From Emydura subglobosa (taxonomy: Eukaryota > Chordata > Testudines > Chelidae): 64,000 nt of DNA. Positions 32,360-43,380 of the stretch are shown here, one piece after another (positions within the stretch are counted from its first letter, which is position 1; each line of letters opens with the position of its first letter). The stretch covers positions 38,043,121 through 38,107,120 of the forward strand of contig ML679972.1 in NCBI GenBank assembly GCA_007922225.1, given 5' to 3'. The position numbers and the translations under genes were made by a program. The notes beneath the pieces were generated by a model. It was not told the origin of the DNA and ran no database searches. It saw only the letters and a list, made by a program, of their open reading frames with translations.

Positions 32360-35300
32360 ATGGAAAAACTCCTCCTGCCCCTTTTGATGCTGGGCACGGT
32401 GGCGAAGGCTCAGCATTGCCCAGGCCGCTGCATCTGCCAGAACATCTCGCCCACGCTGACCATGCTGTGCGCCAAGACGGGGCTGCTCTTCGTGCCGCCC
32501 TCCATCGACCGGCGCACGGTGGAGCTGCGGCTGACGGACAACTTCATCACCATCATCCGGCGCAAGGACTTCTCCAACATGACCAATCTGGTGCACCTGA
32601 CCCTCTCCCGCAACACCATCAGCCAGGTCATGCCCTACGCCTTCGCCGACCTGCGCGCCCTGCGCGCCCTGCACATGAACAGCAACCGCTTGGCCGTCCT
32701 CCGCAAGGAACACTTCAAAGGCCTGGGCAACCTCCGGCACCTCATCCTGGGCAACAACCAGCTCAGCAGCATCGAGCCGGCCTCCTTCGACGAGTTCCTG
32801 GCCACCGTGGAGGACCTGGATTTGTCCTACAACAACCTGGAGACGCTGCCTTGGGCGGCCATCGGGCAGATGGTCAGTCTGAACACCCTGACCCTAGACC
32901 ACAACCTCATCGAACACATCGCCGAGGGCACCTTCTCCCAGCTCCGCAAGCTGGTGCGCTTGGACATGACTTCCAACCGGCTGCAGAAGCTGCCCCCGGA
33001 CAACCTCTTCCTCCGGGCTCAGGTGCTGGCTAACGTCCAGGGCTCTCACCCTTCCACCTTGACCATCAGCTTCGGCGGCAACCCCTTGCACTGCAATTGC
33101 GAGCTGCTCTGGCTCCGGCGCCTGACGCGGGAGGACGACCTGGAGACCTGCGCCTCCCCTGAGCACCTGATGGACAGGTACTTCTGGTCCATCTCCGAGG
33201 AGGAGTTCATCTGCGAGCCGCCCCTCATCACGCGCCAATACTCCACCAAAGCCTTCATCATGGAGGGCCAGGGCGTCAGCCTCAAGTGCAAGGCGGTGGG
33301 AGACCCCGACCCGTCCATCCACTGGATCGCGCCCGACGGCAAGCTGATCCACAACACCACGCGCACCACGGTCTACGACAATGGCACGCTGGAGGTGCTC
33401 ATCACCACGCTCAAGGACAACGGAGTCTTCACCTGCATCGCCTCCAATGCCGCCGGCGAGGTCACCGCGGCCGTGGAGGTCTGCATCGTGCCCTTGCCCC
33501 TGCTGATCAACAACACGGGCCACATGAAGGAGCCTGACCCCGGCTCGTCCGACATCACCACCTCTGCCAAGTCGGGCGCCAACGACACCAAGAACCATCT
33601 GGATAAGAAGATTGTGGCGGCCGAGCTGACCTCCACGTCGGTGGTGATCCGCTGGCCCTCGGAGCGGCACATCCCTGGCATCCGCATGTACCAAATTCAG
33701 TACAACAGCTCCCTGGACGACTCGCTGGTGTACAGGTGAGGGCTGGGTTGGGCTGGTGGATGGTACCCGTGGGCCATCAGCAGGGCTGGAACCATGGGCA
33801 TGGGGTAAAGAAGATCCTGGTGGCAGTAGTAGGTTGTTATCCTCTTTCTTAATAGCTTATGTGCACCGCTTACCAAGCGGCGATGCACCGGGTGTAACTG
33901 AAACCTGTCCTCTCGGGTCCCGCTGGCCTCAGTGCAGGCAGAGGCGGGATGGGCGAGTGAACACAGTGAACATGAGGGGCGAGGCGGCTGGACCGGAGAG
34001 ACGCTGCTCACTAGCTCCAGGCCTGCGCTGCCCCGTTTCACCCTCAGGGGCTCTCCCTCAGTTCTGCCATGGGGGTCATTCCTTGGAAAGCCGAGGAAGC
34101 ATCAGAGCCATGAAACGAACTGGAAATTTCTGGTGGCAGGGTGTGTGTGTGGAGGGAGCTGTGGATCACCCCAGTGCTGGGGCGAGCCCGGGCCAGGAGC
34201 AGCAGTTCTGGAGGGGGCAGGGTAGAGGCACTTAGTGCTGAGGTGCAGCCACCTCTGGGGTAGAGCGCAGGGGCAGTGTATACAAAATCTTTTGTGCTGC
34301 AGTGAGATGCAGCTCCCTGAGGGTGAGACATGGAGGCTATTTATACAAGGATCCCTCACCCAGCGCTGAGATGCAGCTGCCTCTAGGGTGAGGCGGAGGG
34401 GCCATTATGGACCAGAAGGAGAGCTGTACAAATAACTGATTTTTTGGTTCGCTGGCAGTTTTATAAAAAAAATGGGGGTGGGAGGGAGGAAAAATTGATT
34501 CTGGATCAAGTGAAATGAAAATGTTTTTTGAATATTTCACCAGACAAAAAAAATGGTGGCGGCTCAAAGAAAGCATTTCCTTGCCAATATGAGGGATTTT
34601 TATTTTATGTTTTAAATGGGAAGGAAAAGTAAAAAAATAATGAAAATTAGGACGTCTTCACAATTATTGTTACTTCTTTGCTGGATTTTTCTGACACAAA
34701 CAATTCAGTGACGCTGGCACAAATCCTGCACGTCTCTGAACCTGCAAGGTTTTTATATTGCTCTTAGGTGCTTATGGGAGCTCGTAGGCACTCTAGTTAT
34801 GGGGCTGGAGCCTTGGTGCTACCGTAATACACCTAATAGTAATAAAATGTACATTACAATAGGCACTGAGGGTCCTGCCCCATAACCCGGGCTCTAGATG
34901 CTACCGTAATACTCCTAATAGCAATAAAATGTACAGTGCCTCGCATAATGAGGTCCTGGCCCATAACTAAGGGTCCTATTGTGCGAGGCGCTGTACATTT
35001 TATCACTATTAGGGGGACACCTGGGACCCCTAGTTATGGGTCAGGACCCCACGGTGCCAGGTGCTGAGAGTTTATAGGGTTAGCATTGTATCCCTAGGAT
35101 GTGCCAGGGGGCTGACACCAGGGGGCTGGGGCTGCAGCTACGGGGCTGACCCAGAAATTAACCAGTACCTCCCCTCTCCTCGCCCCCACCCCTATAGGAT
35201 GATCCCCTCATCCAGCAAGGCCTTCCTGGTGAACGATCTGGCAGCGGGGCGGGACTACGACCTGTGCGTGCTGGCCGTGTACGACGACGGGGTGACGGCG

Positions 35301-36020
35301 CTGACGGCCACCCGGGTGGTGGGCTGTGTCCAGTTCACCACGGATGGCGAGACCACCCAGTGCCACGCCCTGCACACCCAGTTCCTGGGCGGCACCATGA
35401 TCATCATCATCGGCGGCATCATCGTGGCCTCCGTCCTGGTCTTCATCATCATCCTCATGATCCGCTACAAGGTCTACAGTGGCCACGACGGGAACAAGAA
35501 AGCCAAGGTCAGCAACGTCTATTCTCAGACCAACGGTGGGCAGCCCCCGGCCTCCAAACCCGTGGAGGACAAATACGAGACCTTCCAGGAGGTAGGGCCT
35601 GCGGAGGCGCCTGCAGAGGCGGAGCCCAAGAAGGACACGCCCACCGCCCCCGAACCGGACAAAAGAGACCCCAAGCCGGGTGCGGATCTGCAGACTGTGG
35701 CCCTGCTGTCCTCGGAGGAGGGCCAGCCCGAGGGCAGCGTGACCGGCTCCTTGGGTCTCCTGCGGGAAACTGGGCCGGGCGGCCAGCACCGTGCCAAGCT
35801 GGCCAGCGTGGGCATCTTTCCCCGGGAGCTGTCGAGGACTCACCACCACCGTCACTCCTTCGACGGGGACTATTCTCTGTTTCAGAGCCACAGCTACCCG
35901 CGCCGGGCACGGACAAAACGGCACATGTCCACGTCCCAGTTGAACGCGGAGGATTGCCCGCTGAGCCAACGCCGGGTGATCTTCAGCAGCACGGAGTGGA
36001 TGCTGGAGAGCACCGTCTGA
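32360..36020 (+). CDS. LRFN1: LRFN1 (SALM2), synaptic LRR/Ig/FN3 adhesion protein; join(32360..33735, 35198..36020)
   Basis: Type I membrane protein of the excitatory postsynapse. The family (SALM/LRFN) promotes synapse maturation and binds PSD-95. The joined exons give 732 residues; from memory the human protein is about 770. Seen in the translation: signal peptide about 1-18; cysteine N-cap (C20, C24, C26, C37); seven LRRs about 52-218; C-cap with C245, C247, C264, C285; Ig domain about 290-377 with C310/C359 and W322; FN3 about 415-508; transmembrane helix about 523-547; tail of about 185 residues ending [10 protein letters not shown], a class I PDZ ligand. N-glycosylation sequons lie at N73, N332, N341, N384, N408 and N449. 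The start is the ATG at 32360 (context accATGg), which directly precedes the signal peptide; an in-frame GTG at 32345 is not needed. The donor AG|GTGAGG splits an Arg codon and the acceptor CCTATAG|G restores it before MIPSSS. LRFN1 is preferred over LRFN4 from the N-cap sequence ([15 protein letters not shown]) and over LRFN2/3/5 from overall similarity. No frameshift or missing domain. Confidence 0.96.
34430..34700. repeat. LRFN1: AT-rich degenerate repeat, AAAATTTT/TTTTCATT type, in the LRFN1 intron
   Basis: A/T-rich island with runs such as AAAATGTTTTTTGAATATTTCACC and long poly-T/A stretches, unlike the GC-rich surroundings. It resembles islands at 2.95, 6.4, 9.1, 15.3, 31.4 and 38.9 kb. 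No class is recognised. Confidence 0.4.
34750..35065. repeat. Cluster of SINE-tail units in opposing orientations, with a hairpin at 34915-35012
   Basis: Several ~100-bp copies of the tail unit (GCTACCGTAATACACCTAAT ... AAAATGTACAGTGCC) lie in the intron. The copies at about 34800-34960 face one way and those at 34750-34800 and 34971-35065 face the other. The arms 34915-34956 and 34971-35012 are near-perfect reverse complements (about 38 of 42 by eye) with a 14-nt loop. Confidence 0.7.
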
Positions 36021-37285
36021 GACGGGCCCCGGGGCAGCGGGGTGGGGGTGGGCGGCGTTGCCGTCGGGTCCGCGGGACCGCACAACCTGTTCCACAGGAA
36101 TACTGGGGACAAGAAGGAGACGGATCCAGTTGCGCCGATTCCCCCAACGCTGACTCTCTTCCACTGCGGTGCCTTAAAGAGCAGAGACCGAGGACACACA
36201 AAAAATAAAATAAAATAAAAATCACCCAATGGACGGACCAAACGCAAACATTTGGGAGAAGGAGCGGACTGCCCGGCAGCAGAGGGGGAGGGGCCGCGGG
36301 ATGAGTTTCAAGAGACCCCCCCCCCACCCCATCGGCGCCGGGAGGCGCGGGAACAGAACTCAGCAAAGACACATGCACAGATGACACGAAATTACAAAGA
36401 TCCTTTTACCTTGAGTAAATCCTTATGCATTAATAACTCTCCGGGACGGGGGATGGAGCAGAGTTTAGTTCCAAAACGAACCCCTTTCCCTCTCCTCCTG
36501 CTCCCCCACGTGTTTCTGGGAAGGGGGCCATAGGTGCCCGCTCCCCGACGCAGACTGGGGGGGGGAGGGGCCTATTTATTGTATCTGGCTGGTCTAGATC
36601 ATTTTCTGTGTTCAGTGTATTCAGTATCGAAAAAGTCATTGCCCCATTTAGCCCCTTTCCCTGGTACTCCAGACTGTCCCCCACTCCGGCGAGCAAACCC
36701 CCTGGACCCTCTGCCCTTCCCCCTTCATCCCGCCTCAGCTGTACCCCTTTCCCTTCTGTCCCAGCCCCCCTCAATGATACCCATCCCCCTTCCATCCGCC
36801 CAACCCCCTCAGTTTCCCCCACCATCCATCCCAGCCCCCTCAGCGGTACCCCAGGCTCCCTTCCCCCCACATCTGTCCTCCAGTCCCCCTCCAACCCCTA
36901 CAACTGTACCCTATTCCTCTCTCTGCACCCTAGCCCCACACTGGTTCCCCATCCCCCATCATCCTTCATCCTCCCCCATTCCAGCACAGCTGTGCTCCAG
37001 TCCCCGTCCAACCCCCCCCCCACTGTAGCCCATGTCCCCCCATTTCCCATCATCCCTTGCTTTCCCATACTTCCCCTCGCCCGTCATGACTTTTTTACAA
37101 AGGAAAATGCTGTTTGAGTGTGGAACACAAGTTTTTACATTAAAAACCTGTGCCCTTTGCCCCCCTGCCCCTCCCCATTTCCTCATTCCTCCCCGATCCC
37201 TCTCCACCCCCACCATCCCCTTTTGGGGCACGGCCCCCCCCTTTTCAGGAGGTGATTAAAACCTTTTGTGTGTGAACTGCAGCGG
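36021..37285 (+). other. LRFN1: LRFN1 3' UTR (inferred extent)
   Basis: From the TGA at 36018-36020 the sequence stays repeat-free: C-rich tracts, a T-rich CTATTTATTGTATCTGG stretch near 36570, then poly-A signals. Possible signals are AATAAA at 36204-36209 (inside an AAAAT run), ATTAAA at 37139-37144 and ATTAAA at 37255-37260. The last has the best downstream GT-rich context. The long C-rich stretch 36650-37030 has no maintained open frame of interest. Confidence 0.6.
37255..37260 (+). promoter_or_regulatory. LRFN1: Probable distal poly(A) signal of LRFN1 (ATTAAA)
   Basis: ATTAAA followed within 10 nt by TTTTGTGTGTG and then TGTGTCTGTC, the arrangement of hexamer plus GU-rich element seen at vertebrate cleavage sites. 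Cleavage would fall near 37275-37290. Confidence 0.55.
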
Positions 37286-38096
37286 GGTCCAGCCTGTGTC
37301 TGTCGTATGGGGGGGCTAGGGGGAAGAATGAGGGGGGGGCAGACACAGAAAGTGAGGCAGGGAAGGGGATGGGGTGATGCCCACACAGGGTGGGGAGTGG
37401 CACCAATGGCAGAGTGGGGCGTGCAGGGCAAATCTGGAAGTGGGGTGAAGACAGACCAGCTGGGATCCAGGTGGGTAGCCGGGGGGGGGGGGTAACCCCC
37501 AATGAACTTCCCTGGGAGCTGTGGGGGGGCTGCGGGTGGGCACTGAGGCCTTTGGGAATATGCAAATCGTACTAATTAACAAACCCAAGAGCCGAGCCAG
37601 GAGGGGAGGCAGAGCCAGTGCTTTTGGACCATGTCCGCTGTATCCTTTGCTGAGCATCCCCAACCTGCCAGCTCCGGTCCTGTCCTGCCCGCGAAGGCAA
37701 GGGGGGCCCTGGCGGAGTCAGTGACCCCAGAGCGCCACATCCATGAACACAGAAGTAGTAGTCGGGAGTGCCCCCCCCCGCCCCCAGCCAGCTCCCCACA
37801 GCGCCCCCTGCTGGGAGAGGCCTGGGTGTCCCTTCCAGTTCCCGGTTCGTAAGTCGTGTGTGGCTGGGCGCAGGAAAGCAGCTGGTGGCTGAAGGCTGGA
37901 GGAGCAGGGGAAGGTCACCTCGTTGAAGGAAGGGTCAGGAAGGTGCCACCTGCCTGTGCCCCCGCCCCAGAACTCAGCCTCTTCCAGGCCGGGAAGGGGG
38001 CAGGCCGGCTGGGCGCTGAAGACGCCCTGTGAAATTACAAACAGTCGCTGTGAAGATACAGCTGGTGAAGGGCAGGGACGGGCAGCCCGAGTGTGA
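37286..38096. other. Gene-free downstream flank of LRFN1
   Basis: G-rich strand with purine tracts; one CTCF-type unit at 37800-37814. No coding pattern. Confidence 0.4.
37798..37830 (-). promoter_or_regulatory. CTCF-type core motif, exact
   Basis: AGCGCCCCCTGCTGG at 37800-37814, minus strand CCAGCAGGGGGCGCT, followed by GAGAGGCCTGGGTGTCC as in the other repeat copies. Confidence 0.5.
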
Positions 38097-38425
38097 AAAT
38101 GTGTGTGTGGGTGTGTGCATTGCAGTGATGCTGCATGGTGCGTGTGTGTGCATTAGGACTAGTGTGTGTGTGCACACACCAGTTAGGGGCAGTGTGTGTT
38201 TGCATGTGTGTATGTACCAATTAGGGGCATAGAATCCTAGAAGATGAGGGATGGAAGGAAGCTCAGGAGGTATCTAGTCCAACTCCCAGCTCAAAGCAGG
38301 ACTAACCTCAGCTAAATCAGTGTGTGTTTGTGTGTGTGTGTCTGTGTAGCTGTGCACCAACTGGGCAGTGTGTGTGTGTGCACACCAATTAGGGGCCCTG
38401 TGTATGTGTGTGTGCGTGCATACAC
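38097..38425. repeat. (TG)n-rich array containing a CR1 fragment
   Basis: Degenerate GTGTGTGTGCACAC array with ~50-bp units (CACCAATTAGGGGCAGTGTG), interrupted at 38228-38320. Confidence 0.85.
38228..38320 (-). repeat. CR1 LINE 3' terminus (minus)
   Basis: ATAGAATCCTAGAAGATGAG, GGTATCTAGTCCAACTCCC and CAAAGCAGGACTAACCTCAG are the antisense CR1 end. Confidence 0.85.
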
Positions 38426-38879
38426 GCTGGGGCGGGAATGCATTCCCCGGCACCGGCGTGCAGTGCTGATCAGCTCCTGCCTGTCACGGTGTCCGTGACA
38501 GCCAGCCCACTTCTACCTCTGCCCTGTCCACCCTGTCCAGCTCTCGGCACTGCTGACTCTCACCGCCTGAGCTGCATGGGGCAGCGCCAGGCTGCAAAGC
38601 CCGGATGTCAGGCTGAATGGCCAGAGCAACTGGATGAGCAAGGCACAGGAGCTCCGCAGAGCGCCGGGCTCCTTGCATTTTACGGGACACTGAGCAGGTC
38701 ACTGACACTATTGGCAGATGCAGCGAGAAGCTCCTAGAGTGTGCATGGGAGTCAGTCTCTGATCTGGCCTTAACCTGCCCCCCCACCCACCATCTTTTCC
38801 ATCACTTTGGTCCAATGCACCCAGCTAACAGCCTTCTTGCTGTGGAGCAGCCGTCACAAGTAAGCCTGAATTCTCTCTT
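38426..38879. other. Gene-free, nothing recognised
   Basis: Short 109-codon + frame has no domain. Confidence 0.35.
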
Positions 38880-39130
38880 CCCCCTTTTCCAACTGCTCAT
38901 AGCTTTTCCAAATGATTTCCAGCCAGGCTGCAGTTTTCTGGAGCAGCTCCAGGGCAAATTCTCTTGGAAAATTTGAAGGCAATCAGCCCAGCTGGTTTTG
39001 AGTTAGTCTGAAGAGAGAACCTCCCCAAAAAACCCAACACCAAAACAAAAAAAACCCCACACTCCTCTTGAAAAATCTTCCCTGGATTCACTCGAAAGTG
39101 GCTGAGGACAAATATCAAACTTGTCTTATC
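38880..39130. repeat. AT-rich degenerate repeat
   Basis: TTTTCCAAATGATTTCCAGC and TTGGAAAATTTGAAGGC, the antisense-looking form of the other AT islands. Confidence 0.4.
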
Positions 39131-39479
39131 TGGTAGATCTCACTGAGGAAGATTAAAAAGCAAGTCCAGTTGGAAAAATTTAGCATTTAGGTCACAAGAT
39201 CCCAGCTCCTGGTCTTTTTTGGGTCATGACACACCTGCCCTTTTAGCACCACCTGATGCCATCTTTGGCATCTTGGTGTGACACTGCCACATTGTGATGG
39301 TGCATCATCACTTTTTGTTGATTCAGTGTTGGCTAATCCCTGGCAAACTGGCTTTGATTAATTTCATGCAGGTATCAGTGTGACCCAATCTGAGTCTTAC
39401 AGGTTCGTGATTTCTTGGTGATTTTGGAAAAGCCAAGAAAAATTACCAGCAAGATGCCAATAAAAAAGATCAGACGCTG

Positions 39480-39700
39480 CCATGCAAATGAGCTAATTAG
39501 TATGCTAATGATGCACCATGATGAGCTCATTACTGTGGTAATTAGCTTGTTGCTATGCTAATGAGGGGGCTACACTAAGCACCTTGTTGTGGCAATTAGC
39601 TCATTATGGTAAAAAGGCTCATTGTTATGTTAATGATTTTACATGATAATTAACTTCTTATGGCAACAAGCTCGTTATTATTATTATTATTATTATTGGC
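39480..39700. repeat. Degenerate 'ATGCTAATGAG' repeat ending in (TTA)n
   Basis: ATGCAAAT at 39482-39489, ATGCTAAT at 39502-39509 and 39555-39562, ATGTTAAT at 39627-39634, with AATTAG words between, then a (TTA)8 tract at about 39675-39697. Confidence 0.6.
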
Positions 39701-39784
39701 TCACCACCAATAGTGAAACCATGTTGGAAATGTATAAAATCGTCAAGAGATAATTGGCTGGAATAGGCTGGTTGAGGTGGGGGG

Positions 39785-39935
39785 AGTACAGAATGGGATA
39801 TAAGGCCTTTTCCTTCTAGGGGGCGCCAGTTCTGATCTGGCCCCAGGGCGGGTGAATGGCTGGTGTCAGGGGGCAGAGAATGGGATGCGGGGCCTTTCCC
39901 CTCTAGGGGGCGACAACGCTGAGACAGCCCCAGGG
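39785..39935. repeat. Direct duplication of a ~95-bp unit
   Basis: CAGAATGGGATATAAGGCCT ... CTAGGGGGCGCCAG ... GGCCCCAGGGCGGG is repeated as CAGAGAATGGGATGCGGGGC ... CTAGGGGGCGACAA ... AGCCCCAGGGCAAGG. Confidence 0.75.
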
Positions 39936-40079
39936 CAAGGGAATTCCAGGGAGCTTTGGAAATGCCGGTTTGGGGGATGCTGAGAGGAGATACAGGTCCG
40001 ATGGGCTCAATGCCAGGGAGTTTCCCATTGGAGCTGCTCCTGGAAAGCCACCTGGTGCCATGGCCTGACAATGAAGGGC

Positions 40080-40250
40080 TGCTACAGTGGGGCCTATTGG
40101 ATAGAGCAGTGCACCAGGACGCAGGAGCATCTACTCCCAGCGCTACCACTGGCCTGTTAGGTAAACGTGTCACTGCCCTGCTCCGGGCCTCAGTTTCCCC
40201 AGCTATAAAAAGGGGGATAACGCGCTGCACACGTTCTCTAATAATAAGAG
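40080..40250 (+). repeat. MIR-like SINE
   Basis: Head TTGGATAGAGCAGTGCACCA, core GCCTCAGTTTCCCCAGCTAT, AAAAGGGGGATAACGCG. Confidence 0.8.
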
Positions 40251-41159
40251 ACAGGGATTCTTACTGTCCTCCAATGCCTTCCCACAATGCATCACTTCCA
40301 ACCTCTCTGGTGACCTGTGCCCCCTGCTGTGCCGTGGGAGTGTTGCAGGAGAGCGGAGACACAAGGTGAGGGAGGCGATGGCTTTTCCTGGCCCAGCGGC
40401 TAGCAGAGAAGGCGATGTGCAATCCAGCTGCTCTGGGAATGGCTGACTGCCATGCCGGGGAATACCGTCTGCAACAGAGGCTGCTATGGCGGGAGCTAAT
40501 CAGCCGGGGCTGGGGCTGGACCAGGCTCAGATTGTCTGTGGATCTGGGTCCGGTAACCCACCCGCCCCAGGGGTCAGGCAAAGATCCTCCGGGCTCCCAG
40601 CTGGCTCTCCTGCCCGAACACTTCCCGCGGAGGCGCCGATCTCACCTGATGGAAGACAAGACCCCAGCAGCCTGGCAAGGGACGGCAGGAGTAGTGACCT
40701 GCCTTCCCCGGGCCCAACCCCGGCTCCCAAAAGGGCGGTGATCTCAGCAGAGCGAGGCCCAGCAGCTGCAAGTTCATGCCCGGCACCGGTTTGCAAAGGC
40801 AAGGACGAGTAACCGTTGGAGCCGGCGGCTCCAGTCCTGACCGGAGGAAGGTCTGTGCTCAACACAGCAGGAATGGAGGTGCAATTCTCTGGCTTGGGTC
40901 ACCCAGGAGGTCAATTGTCTCTTGTGGCCTTAAATTCCAGCTTCAGCACAGTCAGGTATTGTTTGTGCCGGTGGGCTGGGCCCCGGCGTGCCAGGCGCTG
41001 TACACCATCCGGCTTGGGTTGGCTGTACCCCGGGGAACGGGGTCAAGGTGGTTGTACTTTTAACACAGGTTAGCTGGAGGCTGGCAAAGGTTGATGCTGC
41101 GCTGATAACACAGGAAGGGTTGGGGGGAGGAGCGTGACAGTCAGCACAAGATATCAGGT
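40251..41159. other. Gene-free
   Basis: GC-rich; overlapping frames up to 112 codons on both strands, none with domains. A SINE-tail-like TGCCAGGCGCTGTACACC at 40989 is the only repeat hint. Confidence 0.35.
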
Positions 41160-41275
41160 TCAATCCCCAGCGTCGGGGGGGAGGGTGGGGTCTAGTGGTT
41201 ACTGTGGGTTCTATGCCCAGTTCAGGGAGGGGAGTGGGGTCGAGTGGTTAGAGCAGGGCTGAGAGTGGGAAATCT
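41160..41275 (+). repeat. SINE heads in tandem
   Basis: GGTCTAGTGGTTACTGTGGG, GGTTCTATGCCCAGTTCAGG and GGTCGAGTGGTTAGAGC. Confidence 0.75.
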
Positions 41276-42024
41276 GTGGGGTCCTGGGAGGAGAGTATTG
41301 GCATGTGTCGGCTGTGGGGTTTTGGGGTTACAGGGGGTGCTGCTATGGGCTGCGCTTTCTGAAGTGGGGGCTGTGATATCGATCCTGACCCGCCCACAGC
41401 AGGTTTGGGGGGGGCTGCCCCCCCTCCCAGCTCTCTGTCACACTCCATATTTCAGCGCCGCGGCTCCAGGGCTGTTTCCATGGCAGCCAGCTGCGTTGGG
41501 ATGTTTGAGGATGGTTTTTCCTCCTGTCTTCCCTTCGCCCCCATCTCTAACGGTCACAGCAAGACGTGGGGGGGGGGCAGCCGGTCTGGTTAGGAAAAAA
41601 AACCCACCCCCTCCCCACACGCACCTGGCCGGGGGGAGGGGGAGGGCTGGAGAGCAGCCCAGCCCCACACCCCACAGCTGGAAGGGCCAGAGGGGAGTGG
41701 TAACGAGGGCCACGTGCCTCAGCCCAGGCTCTGGCTGCATCCCAGAAGCTCTGCCCCCCTCACTCCCCTTTGCTGGGGAATCCCCCCCACCCTCCACCTT
41801 TCAGGGGGCTGGGGATCCGGGACCTGGGGCTGGCAGGGGATTGAGGCCCCAGTCATGGGGGTCCAGTGGGAGTCACTGCAAGGAAGCCGGCTGGCCATGA
41901 TCTGAGTCATGCTTGGGCCTGAAAACACTCCCTGCCCCCACGCACAGGAGGCCTCAGTGACGGGGGGAGCTGGAGTCAGGGTCCTGCTCCCAGTCCCTGG
42001 CAGACGGGGTGCATGGGGGGGCGT
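41276..42024. other. GC-rich gene-free segment
   Basis: A 218-codon + frame (41244-41900) is Pro/Gly/Ala-rich without domains or splice context; I regard it as composition. Confidence 0.4.
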
Positions 42025-42110
42025 GGCCGGAGCGCGCTGCACTGTGGCTATTCTCTGCCCCTCAGGCCCTTACGGGGCAGAGGGTGAGTTAGAGCAGCCC
42101 CGAGGCTGCT
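42025..42110 (+). repeat. 'GCGCACTGCGCTGTGGC' dispersed unit
   Basis: GGCCGGAGCGCGCTGCACTG, TGGCTATTCTCTGCCCCTC, CAGGCCCTTACGGGGC. Confidence 0.65.
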
Positions 42111-42654
42111 CTACCTGACACCTGTGGCCGGCAGGGTCCAGAATATTGGGCGGGGGAGCTGTGTGTAAAGGGGGTTTAAACTACCTCCCGCCATCCCTGT
42201 CCCGAGCGCAGGCTGGGGTGAGCTGGAGAAGACCCCTCTGTCTCTGTGCACCTACAGGGAGGATCTGCCATGGGCCGGTGCTGGGATGTGGGGCCCCCAG
42301 GCTCTGCGGGGGCTGGGAGCCAGGACTTCTGGCTTATATCTCTGGTGAGGCAGTGGGGTTGGACTGGGTGTCAAACTGGTAATAAGGGGCATGTTTTTCC
42401 CAGGGAGGTGATTAACTGTGAGAGCAGCGCCCCAAGAGACGTGGTGGAGGCTCCGTCACCCGGCCTCTTTGCTCGAAGAAGGGACACCTCTTTTCTAAAA
42501 GCCCGGCCGTAGCTCGACTGCCAGGTAGCAGCTGGTGGCGGGGTGGCCGGGTGGGATTGTCCGGCTCGTGTGAGGCAGGCGGGTCGGGCGGGAGGATCGG
42601 AGGAGGGAGCAAAGCTTCCTCAGGCCTTCTGGCCAAAGGCACCAGCCGTGCCTA

Positions 42655-42840
42655 GACCTGCGTCCATTCCCAGCTCTGTCTCGGCCCTGCAGGATGACCT
42701 TGGGCCAGTCACCTGGCTGCCCCCCCCCCCCATGCCTCAGTTTCCCCATTTGTACCCCGGGGGTAACGACACTGACTGCCTTTGCCAGGCACTTAGAGCG
42801 TGACCGCTGAAAGGCGCTGGGGACGGTTATTACGACGGGG
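42655..42840 (+). repeat. MIR-like SINE
   Basis: GATGACCTTGGGCCAGTCAC, TGCCTCAGTTTCCCCATTTG, then GCGCTGGGGACGGTTATTAC. Confidence 0.8.
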
Positions 42841-43019
42841 AACGGGTCCCGTGGCTGATGGAACTGGGAAGCTTCCTCTTGTCTTTTCCTCTCCTCTCTC
42901 GTTCCCTCGCTCCACACCCCAGCTCCCCGCCCCATCTTTCGAAGGCCGAACCCATCCCCTGAGTGCCCCGAGTCAATAAAGATCTTACAGAGCACAGGGG
43001 GAGGTAGGGGGGGTGTCGA

Positions 43020-43140
43020 AGAATAATATAATGAGCCGTGCCCTTTGAAATCGCACTGGGCCCTTCTTTCTTGCGGGATTAATTTCAAAGCTTCTTAATC
43101 ATCTTTGCTGGCGTGTCTGGAATTGGCTGCTCTGACTCAC
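43020..43140. promoter_or_regulatory. Possible conserved noncoding element
   Basis: GAATAATATAATGAGCCGTG, CGGGATTAATTTCAAAGC, TTCTTAATCATCTTTGC: repeat-free homeodomain-type words. Conservation untested. Confidence 0.2.
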
Positions 43141-43244
43141 TTGGGAAAGGAGCCTGGGGGCAGAAATAATGAACAGGGGTTTGGTTGGGGGGGGGGGGAC
43201 TTTGGGGGGTTTGCTTCTATTTTTAAAGGAAATTAGGTCTAGCT

Positions 43245-43380
43245 ACTGCATTGGAGTAGTGGGGCTGGGGGCTGGGGAATCAGGACTCCTGGGTTCTATT
43301 CCTGGCCCTGGGAGGGGAGTGCGGGCTATTGGCTAGAATAAGGAGTCAGGACGCCTGGGTTCTATCTAACTTATGACAGG
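43245..43380 (+). repeat. SINE heads in tandem
   Basis: AATCAGGACTCCTGGGTTCT and AGTCAGGACGCCTGGGTTCT with a shared linker. Confidence 0.75.

Larger units (their letters stand above)
33736..35197 (+). other. LRFN1: LRFN1 intron (phase 2, GT-AG)
   Basis: 1,462-bp intron between the FN3-coding halves. It begins GTGAGGGC and ends CCCCTATAG after a C/T-rich tract. An in-frame TGA overlaps the donor, so reading through would stop the protein just before the second half of FN3 and the membrane helix. The intron contains an AT-rich degenerate repeat (34430-34700) and an inverted cluster of SINE-tail units (34750-35065). Confidence 0.9.

Noticed and set aside
32894..33694. 266-codon open frame on the minus strand of LRFN1 exon A, and 241-, 314- and 318-codon off-frame ORFs in both exons
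   Set aside because: They are shadows of a GC-rich coding exon. The Gly/His/Gln-rich composition has no domain, while the + frame encodes LRFN1 exactly.
35061..35197. Upstream extension of exon B to a start codon at 35061
   Set aside because: This stretch is intronic: it contains SINE-tail text and the C/T tract of the acceptor. The protein joins cleanly at 35198.
41244..41900. 218-codon + ORF
   Set aside because: Pro/Gly/Ala-rich, no domain or splice context, overlaps SINE heads, and the minus strand is equally open.
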